From assembly GCA_035601835.1 (NCBI GenBank), contig DATNNM010000007.1:124001-188000 (forward strand): 64,000 bases of DNA. The letters are read 5' to 3'. Both the position numbers and the translations under genes were made by a program. Under the pieces are notes generated by a model that saw only the letters and a program-made list of their open reading frames with translations, was not told the origin of the DNA and ran no database searches. Each line of letters starts with the position of its first letter. The stretch's first letter is position 1. Below, one piece after another: positions 8,458 through 18,125 of this stretch. Origin of the DNA: Candidatus Tumulicola sp. (lineage in GTDB: Bacteria; Vulcanimicrobiota; Vulcanimicrobiia; Eremiobacterales; Eremiobacteraceae).

Positions 8458-10098
8458 CTATTCCATCGACCATTCCCACGGATTCCAATTCGCCGATGTC
8501 GCCGGCGACGGCTTGAACCCGTGGAAATGCTCTGAGTAGGCGTCGATGCGGCGCGAGTGCCACAGAAAAATCGTGGGCACTTGCTCGATGAGCTCGTGCT
8601 CGATGGTCTGGTAATCGCGGATGCGCCGCTTGCGGTCAAAGGTGCTGAGCGCGTCCTTTTCCGCCGCGTCGAGCGTCGGATCGCACCAGAACAGATTGTT
8701 CTGGCCCTTGGGCGGGAAATAGTCGCACATGTAAAGCGAAGAGTTATCGGGATCCACCCCGCTGGACCAAGAAAAACTGCCGAGCTGGTACTTGCCTGCG
8801 TTGAGGATGCCGCCTGTCTGAGCGGACGCGAAGTAGGCTGACGCCGGATAGCCTTTGATGCTGATCGCGATGCCCACCATCTTGGCCGACGCCTGCACGA
8901 TGGCTGCGATCTTCTCGCCGGTGGATGAACCGGCGATCAAGGAATACTGCAGCTCGAGGCGTTGCCCGTTCTTCACGCGTATCCCGTCTCGCCCGACCGT
9001 CCAACCCGCATCATCTAAAAGGGCGCGCGCTTTGACGGGATCGTTGTCGTACATGGGCAGATCTTTTGGGAACGCCCAGCTATACTCGGCGATGTCGCTG
9101 TTGGCCACGGTGTTGATATCGTGGGTGACGTTGCGGACGAGTTCTACCCTGTTCAGCGAGTACTCGATCGCTTTGCGCACGCGCAGGTCGGACAGGATCG
9201 GGTCCTTCACGTTGAAATCGATGTGGGCGAACAGATTCTCGGGCGAGTTGGTGACGACGAGGCCCGCTATTTTCTTGAGCTCCGGCGTCACGTCGGTGTT
9301 CGCGCGAAACCACGCGTCCGTCTCGTGCGTCTGCAGCTGCACCTTGATGGTGTTGGTGCTGCCGATGAAACGGTAGACGATCTTTTTCAGCTTGGGCGGA
9401 CCGCCGTAATACGAGGGATTCGCCTCCATCGTGATGTGATCGCCGTGCACCCACTCGGTGATGCGGAATGGTCCGGAGCCGATCGGCTTGGTGTTGTACG
9501 GGATGTTGTTGACGTTCGGGTATTGCGCGAGCAGGTGCGCGGGCACGATCGGGAAGCCGCCCTGCTGACACATGAAGTAGGCGATGATCGGGGAGAAGAC
9601 GTTCTTCATGTGGACCACGACCGTATACGCATCCGGGGCGGACACGTCCGCGATTTGGTCGTAGCCCGTGCGCACTTGGACGTTGTTGTTCGGGTTCATG
9701 ATCGCATGGAACGTGAAGACGACGTCCTTAGCGGTCAGCGGCGCGCCGTCTTGCCATTTCACACCGTGCCGCAGGCGATACGTGATCGTCTTGCCGTCCT
9801 TGCTGATGAGGCCGTTCTCGAGCGACGGTTCTTTCAAGGCGATATCGGGGACGAAGCGCTGCTGATCGTCATAGCGGAAGAAAAACGAGAACGTGAGGTA
9901 TTCGACATCGGCCACCACTGCTTGGGTGGAGAGGAGCGGGTTGAGGCTGTCGGGTTCGGCGATGTCGTCATAGCGCAGCACGCCGGGGATGAAGCTGCCG
10001 CCGGCGGAGGTCGTGCTTTCGGAGACCTTGGAGCAGCCTGTGCTCAGGACGACTATGCCTGCGAGGACAAGTCCGAGAAACCTCACTCCATCGTCCAT
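8458..10098 (-). CDS. Peptide/solute-binding lipoprotein, ABC transporter family 5
   Basis: An extracytoplasmic substrate-binding protein of the DppA/OppA type (SBP_bac_5), 546 residues or slightly fewer. It has a lipoprotein signal ending LSTGC, so it should be membrane-anchored through Cys. Family segments are DSLNPLLSTQA, TYRLRHGVKWQDGAPLTAKDVVFTF, GSGPFRITEWVHGD and VRKAIEYSLNR. The start is the ATG at 10098, or a GTG at 10086 that would form a GTGA overlap with the upstream paralogue. No permease or ATPase gene lies nearby, so it is an orphan binding protein. It is the last gene of the marR-efflux operon. Confidence 0.88.
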   Translation of the reverse strand: MDDGVRFLGLVLAGIVVLSTGCSKVSESTTSAGGSFIPGVLRYDDIAEPDSLNPLLSTQAVVADVEYLTFSFFFRYDDQQRFVPDIALKEPSLENGLISKDGKTITYRLRHGVKWQDGAPLTAKDVVFTFHAIMNPNNNVQVRTGYDQIADVSAPDAYTVVVHMKNVFSPIIAYFMCQQGGFPIVPAHLLAQYPNVNNIPYNTKPIGSGPFRITEWVHGDHITMEANPSYYGGPPKLKKIVYRFIGSTNTIKVQLQTHETDAWFRANTDVTPELKKIAGLVVTNSPENLFAHIDFNVKDPILSDLRVRKAIEYSLNRVELVRNVTHDINTVANSDIAEYSWAFPKDLPMYDNDPVKARALLDDAGWTVGRDGIRVKNGQRLELQYSLIAGSSTGEKIAAIVQASAKMVGIAISIKGYPASAYFASAQTGGILNAGKYQLGSFSWSSGVDPDNSSLYMCDYFPPKGQNNLFWCDPTLDAAEKDALSTFDRKRRIRDYQTIEHELIEQVPTIFLWHSRRIDAYSEHFHGFKPSPATSANWNPWEWSME

Positions 10099-11828
10099 TC
10101 CCAGCTGTTCCAGTTACTCGACGTCGCCGGAGCCGGTTTGAAGCCGTGGAAGTTCGGCGACGTGATGAAGATCTGGCGCTGGAACCACAAGACGATGACC
10201 ACTGACTGCAGCGCGAACTCCTTCTGGATGATCGAGTAGTACTTCTTGCGCACGTTCTGGTCGTACGACGAGAGCGCGCCGTCCTCGGCGTCCTGGATCG
10301 TCTTGTCGCACCAATACGCGCTGTTCTGCCCTGCGGGCGGGATGTTGCGGCAGTCGTAGATCGACTTGTCGTCGGGATCGGCTCCGGCTACCCACGCGAA
10401 GAAGCCCGCGTCGTAGTCACCGTGCTGCAGGATCCCGCCTTGCTGGTATGAGTTGAAATACACTTCTGTCGGAAAGTTCTTGATAGAGACCTGCACGCCG
10501 ACCGCCTTGAGCTCTTGCTGCACGATCGCCTCGGTGGCCAGGCCGGTGCTATTTCCCGCAACTCCCGACACGTTGAAGGCGAGTTTCTGCCCGTTCTTCT
10601 CCATGATCCCATCGGGACCGGGTTTCCAGCCGGCCTCCGCTAGCAATTGACGCGACTTCGCCGGATCGTAGTCGTAGTGCACAACGTTCGGCTCGTAGGC
10701 CCACGAGAGCTGCGACTGGTCGGAATACGCGCGGATCTGGACGTCGTGCGTGACGTCGTGGAGCAACTTCTTCTTGTCGATGGCGTAATTGATGGCTTGG
10801 CGCACTCGGATGTCGTTGAACAACGCCTTCTTCTGATTCAGGTCGATGTGACTGTAGACCATGCCGGGTTTGAGCTGCATGACGTAGCCCTGATCGACGA
10901 GCGGCTGGTATTGCGGGTACAGGTTCGAAGGCGCGCGGAACCAGGCGTCGATCTCGTGCGTTTTGAGCTGGATCAGAATCGTGTTGTCGCTGGCGACGAT
11001 CTTGTAGATGATCCGCTTCAGTTTTGGCGGCCCGCGCCAGTACAACGGGTTCGCCTCCAGTTCAATGCGGTCTCCGTGAACCCACTTCCCGAACTTGAAC
11101 GGCCCCAAGCCCACCGGATGGGTATTGTAAGGGATCCGGTTGAGGTCCGGATATTTCGCCAAGAGGTGCGCAGGGAGCACCGGGTACAACCCGCCTTCCG
11201 CGAAGAACGTCGAGATCGCCGGGGCGTAGATCCGCTGCAGATGGAATCGGACCGTGTAGTCATCCGGCGCGTCCGCCGGGTTGCTCTTGACGAGTTGGTC
11301 CCACCCGTTGCGCGATTGCAGGTTGTTGGCATCGTTGAGGATGGCTTTCGTGGTGAAAACCGCGTCCGCTGCGGTGAACGGTGAGCCGTCTTGCCACTTC
11401 ACGCCATGTCGCAGGTGATAGGTGATCGTCAGGCCGTCTTTGCTGATACCGCCGTTGGCGTAGGTCGGGACTTCCAACGCCAACTCCGGAACGAATTGCA
11501 TCTTGTCGTCGAGGTTGAAGAAAAACCCGTGGATGAGCATGTCGAGGTCGGTGCCGACCGCCTCGAGCCGCAGCAGCGGGTTCATGCTGGTCGGCTCCGA
11601 GATGTCCGCGTAGCGGAGGGTGCCGGGAATCGTGCCGACGGCATGTCCGCCAGGTCCGGCGTTTTCGGAGACCTTCGAGCAGCCCGTGGCGACCAACGCG
11701 AGCAGCGCCGCGGCGAGCAGTATCGCTACTGGCTGCGCGGCGGGGGGACGACGACCGTGACCGTGCCGTTCATCTCCGGATGGATCAGGCAGTGATACGT
11801 GAAGGTGCCGGCGGTGGACGCGACCCAC
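10083..11828 (-). CDS. Peptide/solute-binding lipoprotein, ABC transporter family 5
   Basis: A paralogue of the following gene. The mature protein starts at the Cys of VATGCSKVSEN, the same SKVSE as its neighbour, and runs about 540 residues. Blocks include TSMNPLLRLEA, TYHLRHGVKWQDGSPFTAADAVF, GLGPFKFGKWVHGD and VRQAINYAIDKKKL. The start is unresolved. The hydrophobic signal segment begins just after the stop of the cupredoxin gene, but no ATG, GTG or TTG precedes it closely. The nearest canonical in-frame start is GTG at 11828, inside the cupredoxin gene; ATA at 11723 or CTG at 11720 would fit the signal better. No transporter partners are nearby. Confidence 0.82.
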   Translation of the reverse strand: MGRVHRRHLHVSLPDPSGDERHGHGRRPPAAQPVAILLAAALLALVATGCSKVSENAGPGGHAVGTIPGTLRYADISEPTSMNPLLRLEAVGTDLDMLIHGFFFNLDDKMQFVPELALEVPTYANGGISKDGLTITYHLRHGVKWQDGSPFTAADAVFTTKAILNDANNLQSRNGWDQLVKSNPADAPDDYTVRFHLQRIYAPAISTFFAEGGLYPVLPAHLLAKYPDLNRIPYNTHPVGLGPFKFGKWVHGDRIELEANPLYWRGPPKLKRIIYKIVASDNTILIQLKTHEIDAWFRAPSNLYPQYQPLVDQGYVMQLKPGMVYSHIDLNQKKALFNDIRVRQAINYAIDKKKLLHDVTHDVQIRAYSDQSQLSWAYEPNVVHYDYDPAKSRQLLAEAGWKPGPDGIMEKNGQKLAFNVSGVAGNSTGLATEAIVQQELKAVGVQVSIKNFPTEVYFNSYQQGGILQHGDYDAGFFAWVAGADPDDKSIYDCRNIPPAGQNSAYWCDKTIQDAEDGALSSYDQNVRKKYYSIIQKEFALQSVVIVLWFQRQIFITSPNFHGFKPAPATSSNWNSWEWTME

Positions 11829-12100
11829 GACCAGCGGCCGCCGCTCGGCGGGATCGGGCCCGAGTCGAAGGCCCCCGCCATCGTGACCGTGTGCCCCTGC
11901 GAATCCTGATTTATCCATGTGACGACAGTCCCCATATCGACGGTGATGTTGCCCGGATCGTACGACCGGTTGCCGCGATCACCGAGGATATTGACGGTGA
12001 CGAAACCGGACTGTTCTTTCGGCTGGCAACCGAGGCCCCAGAACAGGGCGAAGGCGAGCATGCAGGCGAGGCCCGCGACGCGGCGAGATGCCGATTGCAT
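11726..12100 (-). CDS. Cupredoxin (plastocyanin-like) lipoprotein
   Basis: A 124-residue type I copper protein predicted to be lipid-anchored outside the cytoplasmic membrane, with a signal ending GLGCQPKEQ. Copper ligands are recognisable: His in SQGHTVTM, then Cys, His and Met in YHCLIHPEM. The fold signature VTVNILGDRG...YDPGNITVDMGTVVTWINQD matches plastocyanin/azurin-like domains, which usually carry electrons. It lies between tolC and two peptide-binding genes in one co-directional block. Its redox partner is not evident here. Confidence 0.9.
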   Translation of the reverse strand: MQSASRRVAGLACMLAFALFWGLGCQPKEQSGFVTVNILGDRGNRSYDPGNITVDMGTVVTWINQDSQGHTVTMAGAFDSGPIPPSGGRWSWVASTAGTFTYHCLIHPEMNGTVTVVVPPPRSQ

Positions 12101-12154
12101 GCGCGGGCCTTCTGACGCTTTGCGGAGATACCCTCCGACCTTGCTCGCGCTCGC

Positions 12155-13561
12155 TTAGAAGCTGCCGATCAGACCCGCGCTGAACAGCACTTGCTGCTCG
12201 GCGGTCTTCGCCGTGTACAAGGCGTTCACGAAATCGTTCTGGGCTTTGATGAAACCGGTTTGGGCGTTGAGCAACAGCGGGAGGGTCGTGACGCCCGCTT
12301 TGTATTGCGCGTTGGTCACGTCGAGGACGGTTTGGGCTTGGCTCAGCTCGACATGCGCGGCCGACACGCCCGCCAGCGCGGTCTGATATGCCAGGAACGC
12401 TTGGGTGACGCTGAACGAGACGGCGAGTTCCGCGCTTTTCAGGTTTGCTCGCGCGCTGCGCTGCTGCGCCTTGGCCGACGCCGTTTGGCTGGAGATCAGT
12501 CCGCCGTCGTAAAGCGGGAACGTGAGCGACACGCCAAACGAGTACGTGTTCGCGTACGGGCCGCCGCCGGTGGCGAGGCTGCCGTTCGGATTGAGCCCGG
12601 TCGTGCCGACGCCGTCGCTCGCCGTGCCGCTGAGCACCGGAACGCGGGCGAGCCCTGCGGCCCTGACGCCCTCTCCTGCAGACCGCTCGCTAGCGCGCGC
12701 CGCGGCGAGGTCGCTGCGCTCCGTCGAGGCGATCGTCAGCAGCGCGTCCAGCGTCTTGGCGAAGGTCGGTTCGGTGTTATCGTCCTGCAGCTGCACGGGC
12801 GCGTTCGACGGCAAGCCCATGGCGTTCAAGAGCGCGGCGATCTGCGACTGCTCGCCATTTTTGGCCTGCGCCAGCGCGAGATCGGCTTGGGCCACGGGCA
12901 GTTGCGCAGTGAGCACTTCGGCCCTCGACGCGGCGCCCGCGCGGAACTGCGCTTCGACCAACTGCTCTTGTATCTGCGCGTTGTCGCGCTGCTTTTGCGC
13001 GACCTGGTACTGGTGACGCGCCTGCAGCGCCGCGTAATATTGCTGCGCGACCGTGAACTCGACGCTTTCCATCTGGCGGCGCAGCAACAGTGCTTGCGCG
13101 TCGGTGTTGAAGCGGGCGGCACTGATCTCCGCGAACACGCGACCGCCGTCGAACAGCAGCTGTTTGAGATCAACGCTTGCGCTCGTCGTGGTGAAGATCG
13201 TCGTGCCGCCTGTCGTCCCTCCCGAACCGCCGGTGCCGCTCCCGCGGCTGCCTGATTTCGATCGGTCGGTTCTGCCGGTCGCGCTCAGATTCGGCAGCGC
13301 GCCGCTTTGCGCGGTGCCGATGCCGGCGCGCGCCTGGTCCAGCGCTGCGCGAGCCAGTTCGAGGAGCGGCGATGACGCGAGCGCGATCGTCTCCGCATCC
13401 TTCAACGTGAGAAGCGTTAGCCCAGGCGACGCGGCGGGATTCGGCGTCGTCATCGGCATCGGCGTCGGGGTTGGGGACGCTGTTTTTGCCGCGGCTGGCA
13501 GCGTGCATAGACTCAAAATGAGTGCAGCGACCAAAAAAACGGGCACGAGTGGTCGGGTCAT
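12155..13561 (-). CDS. TolC family outer-membrane efflux channel
   Basis: A 468-residue outer-membrane factor forming the exit duct of a tripartite pump. It has a signal peptide ending LPAAAKTA, then a Thr/Pro stretch of about 20 residues and long alanine/glutamine-rich amphipathic helices (AALDQARAGIGTAQSGALPNL, VAQQYYAALQARHQYQVAQ), the hallmark of TolC helical barrels. Two internally similar halves are visible. The ATG overlaps the stop of the RND gene as ATGA, consistent with coupled synthesis of pump and channel. Confidence 0.92.
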   Translation of the reverse strand: MTRPLVPVFLVAALILSLCTLPAAAKTASPTPTPMPMTTPNPAASPGLTLLTLKDAETIALASSPLLELARAALDQARAGIGTAQSGALPNLSATGRTDRSKSGSRGSGTGGSGGTTGGTTIFTTTSASVDLKQLLFDGGRVFAEISAARFNTDAQALLLRRQMESVEFTVAQQYYAALQARHQYQVAQKQRDNAQIQEQLVEAQFRAGAASRAEVLTAQLPVAQADLALAQAKNGEQSQIAALLNAMGLPSNAPVQLQDDNTEPTFAKTLDALLTIASTERSDLAAARASERSAGEGVRAAGLARVPVLSGTASDGVGTTGLNPNGSLATGGGPYANTYSFGVSLTFPLYDGGLISSQTASAKAQQRSARANLKSAELAVSFSVTQAFLAYQTALAGVSAAHVELSQAQTVLDVTNAQYKAGVTTLPLLLNAQTGFIKAQNDFVNALYTAKTAEQQVLFSAGLIGSF

Positions 13562-16500
13562 ACTCTCTCCTCTTCTGCTATAGGTGATGCGGTCTCGTCG
13601 CGGAGTTCCACCGCGCGTCCGGGGGGTTGGCCGTTGCGCGGCGTTGCGACGCCGAATAGGTCAGCCAGCCAGCGGCCCACGCCGGTGCGCAGATACCAAT
13701 TGATGAAGCGCTGACCGTTGAGGTACGCCACCGGTATGACGACCAGGGTGAGCAGCGTCGACGTGAGCAGTCCTCCGATGACGACCGCCGCGAGCGGCGC
13801 CTGTGTTTCGCTCCCGGCCTGCAAGCCTAACCCGAGCGGCAGGAGCCCAAGACAGGTGGCCGAGGTGGTCATGAGGATGGGTCGCATGCGGATGGGCCCG
13901 GCCTGCATCAGCGCGGCGCGGATGCTCATGCCTTCCGAGCGCAATTGGTTCGTGAACTCGACGACCAAGATCGCGTTCTTGACCACGATGCCGATGAGCG
14001 CAAGTGCGCCGATCATCGCGGTCAGTCCGATCGACTTGTGGAACAAGATGAGCCCCACGCCCACGCCGACGACCGCCAACGGCAGCGTGAGCATGATGAC
14101 GAGCGGCTGCCAGAAACTCTCGTACTTCGCGGCGAGCAGCATGTAGATAAGCGCGATGGCCAAGACCAGCGCCAAGCCCAGGGATGAGAACGCCTGGTTT
14201 TGCGCCTGTGTGCCGCCGCTGAAGTCGAAACGGTAGCCCGGCGGCAACGCGAACCCGCTCAATTGCGCTTGGACCTTTTGCGCGACGGTGCCTACGGGCG
14301 TGGTGCCTACCACGTCGCCTTGGATCTCCACGTAGCGCTCTTTGTTGAGGCGTGTGATCTGGTTCGGGCCGGTGCCGAAGGTCACCGAGGCGACTTCCGC
14401 CAGCGGCACGACGTTGCCGGCCGGCGTGGTGACCGTGAGATCGTTGATGTTCTGCGACGTCTTGCGCTGGCTCGGCGGCAGGATCACATTGATGTCGTAC
14501 TGCTGGCCGCCGCTCTCATAGCGCGATGCGATCGTGCCGTTGGTCGCGGTAGCGACGGTGTCGGCGATGGTCGACAAGGGCACGCCGAGCTGACCCGCGC
14601 GATCGCGATTGACGGCGATCGCCATCTGCGGCGCGGAATTGGTGATCGAAGAACGCAAGTTGATCAGCCCGGGGATCTTGCCGCGCAGTTGATCGACGGC
14701 CGCGTTGCTCAGGTCGGACAGTTGTTTGAGATCCGGGCCGTACAGATCCACCGTGATGCCTTGGTTGGCTCCCGTGGCAAACGACAGGATCCGGCTGACG
14801 ATGTCGACCGCCACCGGATATCCCTGAACGCCCGGGATCGCATTGAACTCGCCCCGCAATTTCTGCACGTACGCGTCGGAAGAGATGCGCCGAGGACTAC
14901 CCCTTCCGAACGGCTTCAGCGTGAGGAAGATCTGCCCGGTGTTGGTGATCGGGCGCGTGCCCAGGCCCACGAAACTGCCGCCGGCGCCGACATTGGCGTA
15001 CACGTCCTGCACGTTGGCCGTGTCCTTGCGCAGCTCGTCCTCCATCTTCAGCGCGAACTGGTTGTTGATCGCGAGCGCCGTACCCGTCGGCAATAAGTAG
15101 TTGATGGTGATGTAGTTCGAAACGGCGGGCGGCAATATCTCGAAACCGGCGAGCCTGACCAGTACGACGCCGGCCACGACGGCGACCACGGCGAGTCCGG
15201 CGACCGCGAAGCCGTGATCGAGCGCCCAGCTCAAGATCGCACGGTAGCGTGTTTCAAGCAGGCGATAGCCGGCGCCGAAGCGCTCGAACAGCCACTCTTC
15301 TGTTCGCGCGAAAATATTGGCGCGCGGATCGACGTGCGACTCTTCGACGTCGCTGCGATGGATGAAGCGCGCCGCGAGCATCGGCACCACGCTCAACGCG
15401 ACGAGCAGCGAGACGCCGACCGCGAACACGACGACCAGCGCGAACGGCTGGAACAGCTTGCTCGCAACGCCGCCCAACAAGAGCATGGGCAGGAAGACGA
15501 TCATGACCGTGATCGTCGACGACATCACCGCGCCGTAGATCTGCGCCGCGCCGGCCTTCGCCGCTTCGATCTGGTTCTCGCCGCCTTCGACCCGCCGGAA
15601 GATGTTCTCCAGCACGACGATGGCGTCGTCCACCATCAGGCCGACGGCCAGCGCCAACCCTCCCAAGGTCATGATGTTGAGCGTGAACCCCGCCAGATAC
15701 ATCGCGAGAAACGCGCCGCCGACCGATGTTGGAATGGTCAATGCTATGACCAGCGTGCTGCGTATGCTATGAAGGAAGAACAGGATGACGAGGATGGCGA
15801 GCAGCGCGCCAAACGCGGCGTTTTGTTGCAGCGCCGTGATTGAATCTTCGATGTAGAAATGCTGGTCGTAGATGGATGCGAAGTGCAAGCCGGGATACGT
15901 CTGCTCGAGTTTCTTGAGCCGGACATATGCGGCCCGGACGACCTCGACCGTGTTCGCGTCGCTTTGCTTGCTGATCGTCACGCCGACCGACGGCACGCCG
16001 TTCAAGCGCCCGATGACGCGCTGGTCCTTGCCGGTATCCAGCACGCGCGCAAGGCTGCCGAGATAAATCGGCGTGCCATCTTTGGCGTTGGCGAGCACCA
16101 GGGAGTTGAGCTGGCTCGGACTTTGCAATAAGCCGGTGACGCGGATCTCATACTCGGTGCTGCCTTCGCGCCCGATGCCCCCGGCCACGTTCTCATTCTG
16201 CTGCGCGATGCGGTTGATGACCGTCGAAATAGGGATGCCGAGCGCCGCCAAGCGCTGATTGTCCACCTCGACGCGGACCTCGCGCACGACACCGCCGGTC
16301 TCGACCGCGGTGGCGACGCCCGGAACTTCTTCGATCTGAGGCAGGATCGTGTTCGTGACGAGATCGTCGAGGGCGGTCGCGGACACGTTCTGGTCGGATA
16401 CGCCGGCGATGAGCACCGGCAATTGGCTCGGGTCAGCCTTGAAGATCGCGATGGGCTGCAGATTGGGATCGTTCGGCAGCCGGTTCTTGATGCGGTCGAG

Positions 16501-16788
16501 CTGTTCGCGGATGTCGGTCGCCGCCGTGTCCGGGTTGATCCCGAAATTGAACTGTGCGCGCACGGTCGCGACGCCCTCGAACGAGGTCGACGTGACCTGC
16601 TGGATTCCCGGGACTTGGCTGACCGCGTCCTCCAGCGGCCGGGCGATCAGCTTCTCCATCTCCTCCGGCGCGACGTTCGGATATGTCGCGGTGAGGAAGA
16701 TCAGGGGGAACGAGAAACTCGGCAACAGGTCGATGCTGAGTTGGCGAAGCCCATAGACGCCCAGAAAAATAATCGTGGCCATCGCCAT
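13558..16788 (-). CDS. RND family efflux pump permease, HAE1/AcrB type
   Basis: A 1076-residue inner-membrane, proton-driven multidrug exporter of the AcrB/MexB class. Features are twelve predicted helices in two repeats, the TM4 motif GLMVDDAIVVLENIFRR with paired Asp, and large periplasmic loops (YPNVAPEEMEKLIARPLEDA near the start). The first ATG (16788) lies within TM1. The expected N-terminus FLSNFSVNRPVAVI is encoded in frame just upstream, beginning at an ATC codon at 16833 that follows GGAGG. No ATG, GTG, TTG or CTG exists between that point and the in-frame stop. The true start is therefore probably non-canonical, or the sequence has an error. Confidence 0.93.
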   Translation of the reverse strand: MAMATIIFLGVYGLRQLSIDLLPSFSFPLIFLTATYPNVAPEEMEKLIARPLEDAVSQVPGIQQVTSTSFEGVATVRAQFNFGINPDTAATDIREQLDRIKNRLPNDPNLQPIAIFKADPSQLPVLIAGVSDQNVSATALDDLVTNTILPQIEEVPGVATAVETGGVVREVRVEVDNQRLAALGIPISTVINRIAQQNENVAGGIGREGSTEYEIRVTGLLQSPSQLNSLVLANAKDGTPIYLGSLARVLDTGKDQRVIGRLNGVPSVGVTISKQSDANTVEVVRAAYVRLKKLEQTYPGLHFASIYDQHFYIEDSITALQQNAAFGALLAILVILFFLHSIRSTLVIALTIPTSVGGAFLAMYLAGFTLNIMTLGGLALAVGLMVDDAIVVLENIFRRVEGGENQIEAAKAGAAQIYGAVMSSTITVMIVFLPMLLLGGVASKLFQPFALVVVFAVGVSLLVALSVVPMLAARFIHRSDVEESHVDPRANIFARTEEWLFERFGAGYRLLETRYRAILSWALDHGFAVAGLAVVAVVAGVVLVRLAGFEILPPAVSNYITINYLLPTGTALAINNQFALKMEDELRKDTANVQDVYANVGAGGSFVGLGTRPITNTGQIFLTLKPFGRGSPRRISSDAYVQKLRGEFNAIPGVQGYPVAVDIVSRILSFATGANQGITVDLYGPDLKQLSDLSNAAVDQLRGKIPGLINLRSSITNSAPQMAIAVNRDRAGQLGVPLSTIADTVATATNGTIASRYESGGQQYDINVILPPSQRKTSQNINDLTVTTPAGNVVPLAEVASVTFGTGPNQITRLNKERYVEIQGDVVGTTPVGTVAQKVQAQLSGFALPPGYRFDFSGGTQAQNQAFSSLGLALVLAIALIYMLLAAKYESFWQPLVIMLTLPLAVVGVGVGLILFHKSIGLTAMIGALALIGIVVKNAILVVEFTNQLRSEGMSIRAALMQAGPIRMRPILMTTSATCLGLLPLGLGLQAGSETQAPLAAVVIGGLLTSTLLTLVVIPVAYLNGQRFINWYLRTGVGRWLADLFGVATPRNGQPPGRAVELRDETASPIAEEERV

Positions 16789-16808
16789 GATGACCGCGAC
16801 TGGGCGAT

Positions 16809-18122
16809 TTACCGAGAAGTTTGAGAGGAAGATTTGCCTTGGCCCTCCGGCGAGCCGACGACGGTCACCGCCGATCCGTCCTGCAGCGAATCAGGCCGCT
16901 GCGTGATGACGATGTCGCCAGGCGCGAGGCCGGACACCTCGACCAGCGTGTCCGTTTGCAGACCGGTCGTGACCGGGACCGACTTGGCTTTGTCGTTCTT
17001 GATGGTGTAGACCGCGCTGCCGGTGGCGCCTTGGAAGACGGCCACGCGGGGCACGAGCAGCGCGCCGCGGTGCGTCGCCTGCGCGAAGCTGAGATTTGCC
17101 ACCATACCGGCCTTGAGCGCGATGTCCGGGTTGGGGATGACGATGTGCGTGAGGTAGCTCAGCGTGCCGGCGGATGCCGCCGAGTTCACGATCTGAACCG
17201 AGCCATGCCACGTGCGGCCGGTGATCGTGTCGACCGTGATCGTGACCGGCGTGCCGCTGTGCACGTATTTCAGATCCTCGTCGGGGATGCCGACGTTGAC
17301 CCAAGCCGGATCGAGCTGCGACACTTGGATGGCCGGCGTGCCGGGCGCCGCTAGCGCGCCGCGGTCGACGTTGCGCTGCGTGATGGTGCCCTCAAACGGC
17401 GCGGTAATGGTGGTCTGCGCGAGCTGCGCCATCGCCACTTGCGCCGCGCCGGAAGCTTGGGCTACTGCGGCCTCAGCCGACTTGACGTCTGCTTGGGCGG
17501 CGCTTTGCCCGCCCTGCATGCTCGCGTTCTGGGCTGCGATCAGCGCCGAACGATATTGCGCTTCGGCCGCCGCCGCTTGGCTCTGCGCCTGATCGAGCGT
17601 AGACTTGGAGACGTAGCCCTGCTTGAACAGCTGTTCGTTTCGCGTGAGGTTCAACTCCGCGTTGTCGTACCCGATCTTTGCCGACGTCAAGTTCGCTTGC
17701 GCGGTGGCGGAGGTGCCGGTGTCGTTTGCGCGCACCTGAGCGAGCCTCGCTTGAGCGACCGACAGCGCGCCCTCGGCCTGTTGCAGCTGGGCGCGGATGG
17801 TGCTGTCGTCGATCTGCACGAGGACGTCGCCGGCGTGCACGCGCTGACCGAGGACCACGTTGACCGATACGACGGTGCCCGAGATCACCGAGGACAGCAA
17901 GGCCTGCTGACGCGGCGCCACGACGCCGGTGAGCGAAAAGCGCGCCGTGATGTCGCCTCGTTTCGCCTGCACTGCGGCGACCGGCAGCCCGTTGGCCTGC
18001 TTCGCCGAAGCGGCTCCGCCCGGAGGTTTGCCGCCGCCACAGGCCGTGAGCACCACGGCGCACGAAACAGCGGCAGCGATGCCAAAAAAGACGTTCGACC
18101 TGGAACTAAAGTTGTTATCCAT
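16809..18122 (-). CDS. RND efflux periplasmic adaptor (HlyD/MFP family) lipoprotein
   Basis: A 437-residue membrane-fusion protein that bridges the RND permease and TolC. The lipoprotein signal ends VVLTACGGG. A barrel-sandwich segment (GTVVSVNVVLGQRVHAGDVLVQID) is followed by a long Ala/Gln-rich coiled-coil hairpin and then the second half (TITAPFEGTITQRNVDRGALAAPGTPAIQVSQ). The start is three bases after the marR stop. The tail overlaps the likely true start of the RND gene. Confidence 0.93.
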   Translation of the reverse strand: MDNNFSSRSNVFFGIAAAVSCAVVLTACGGGKPPGGAASAKQANGLPVAAVQAKRGDITARFSLTGVVAPRQQALLSSVISGTVVSVNVVLGQRVHAGDVLVQIDDSTIRAQLQQAEGALSVAQARLAQVRANDTGTSATAQANLTSAKIGYDNAELNLTRNEQLFKQGYVSKSTLDQAQSQAAAAEAQYRSALIAAQNASMQGGQSAAQADVKSAEAAVAQASGAAQVAMAQLAQTTITAPFEGTITQRNVDRGALAAPGTPAIQVSQLDPAWVNVGIPDEDLKYVHSGTPVTITVDTITGRTWHGSVQIVNSAASAGTLSYLTHIVIPNPDIALKAGMVANLSFAQATHRGALLVPRVAVFQGATGSAVYTIKNDKAKSVPVTTGLQTDTLVEVSGLAPGDIVITQRPDSLQDGSAVTVVGSPEGQGKSSSQTSR

Positions 18123-18125
18123 GCC

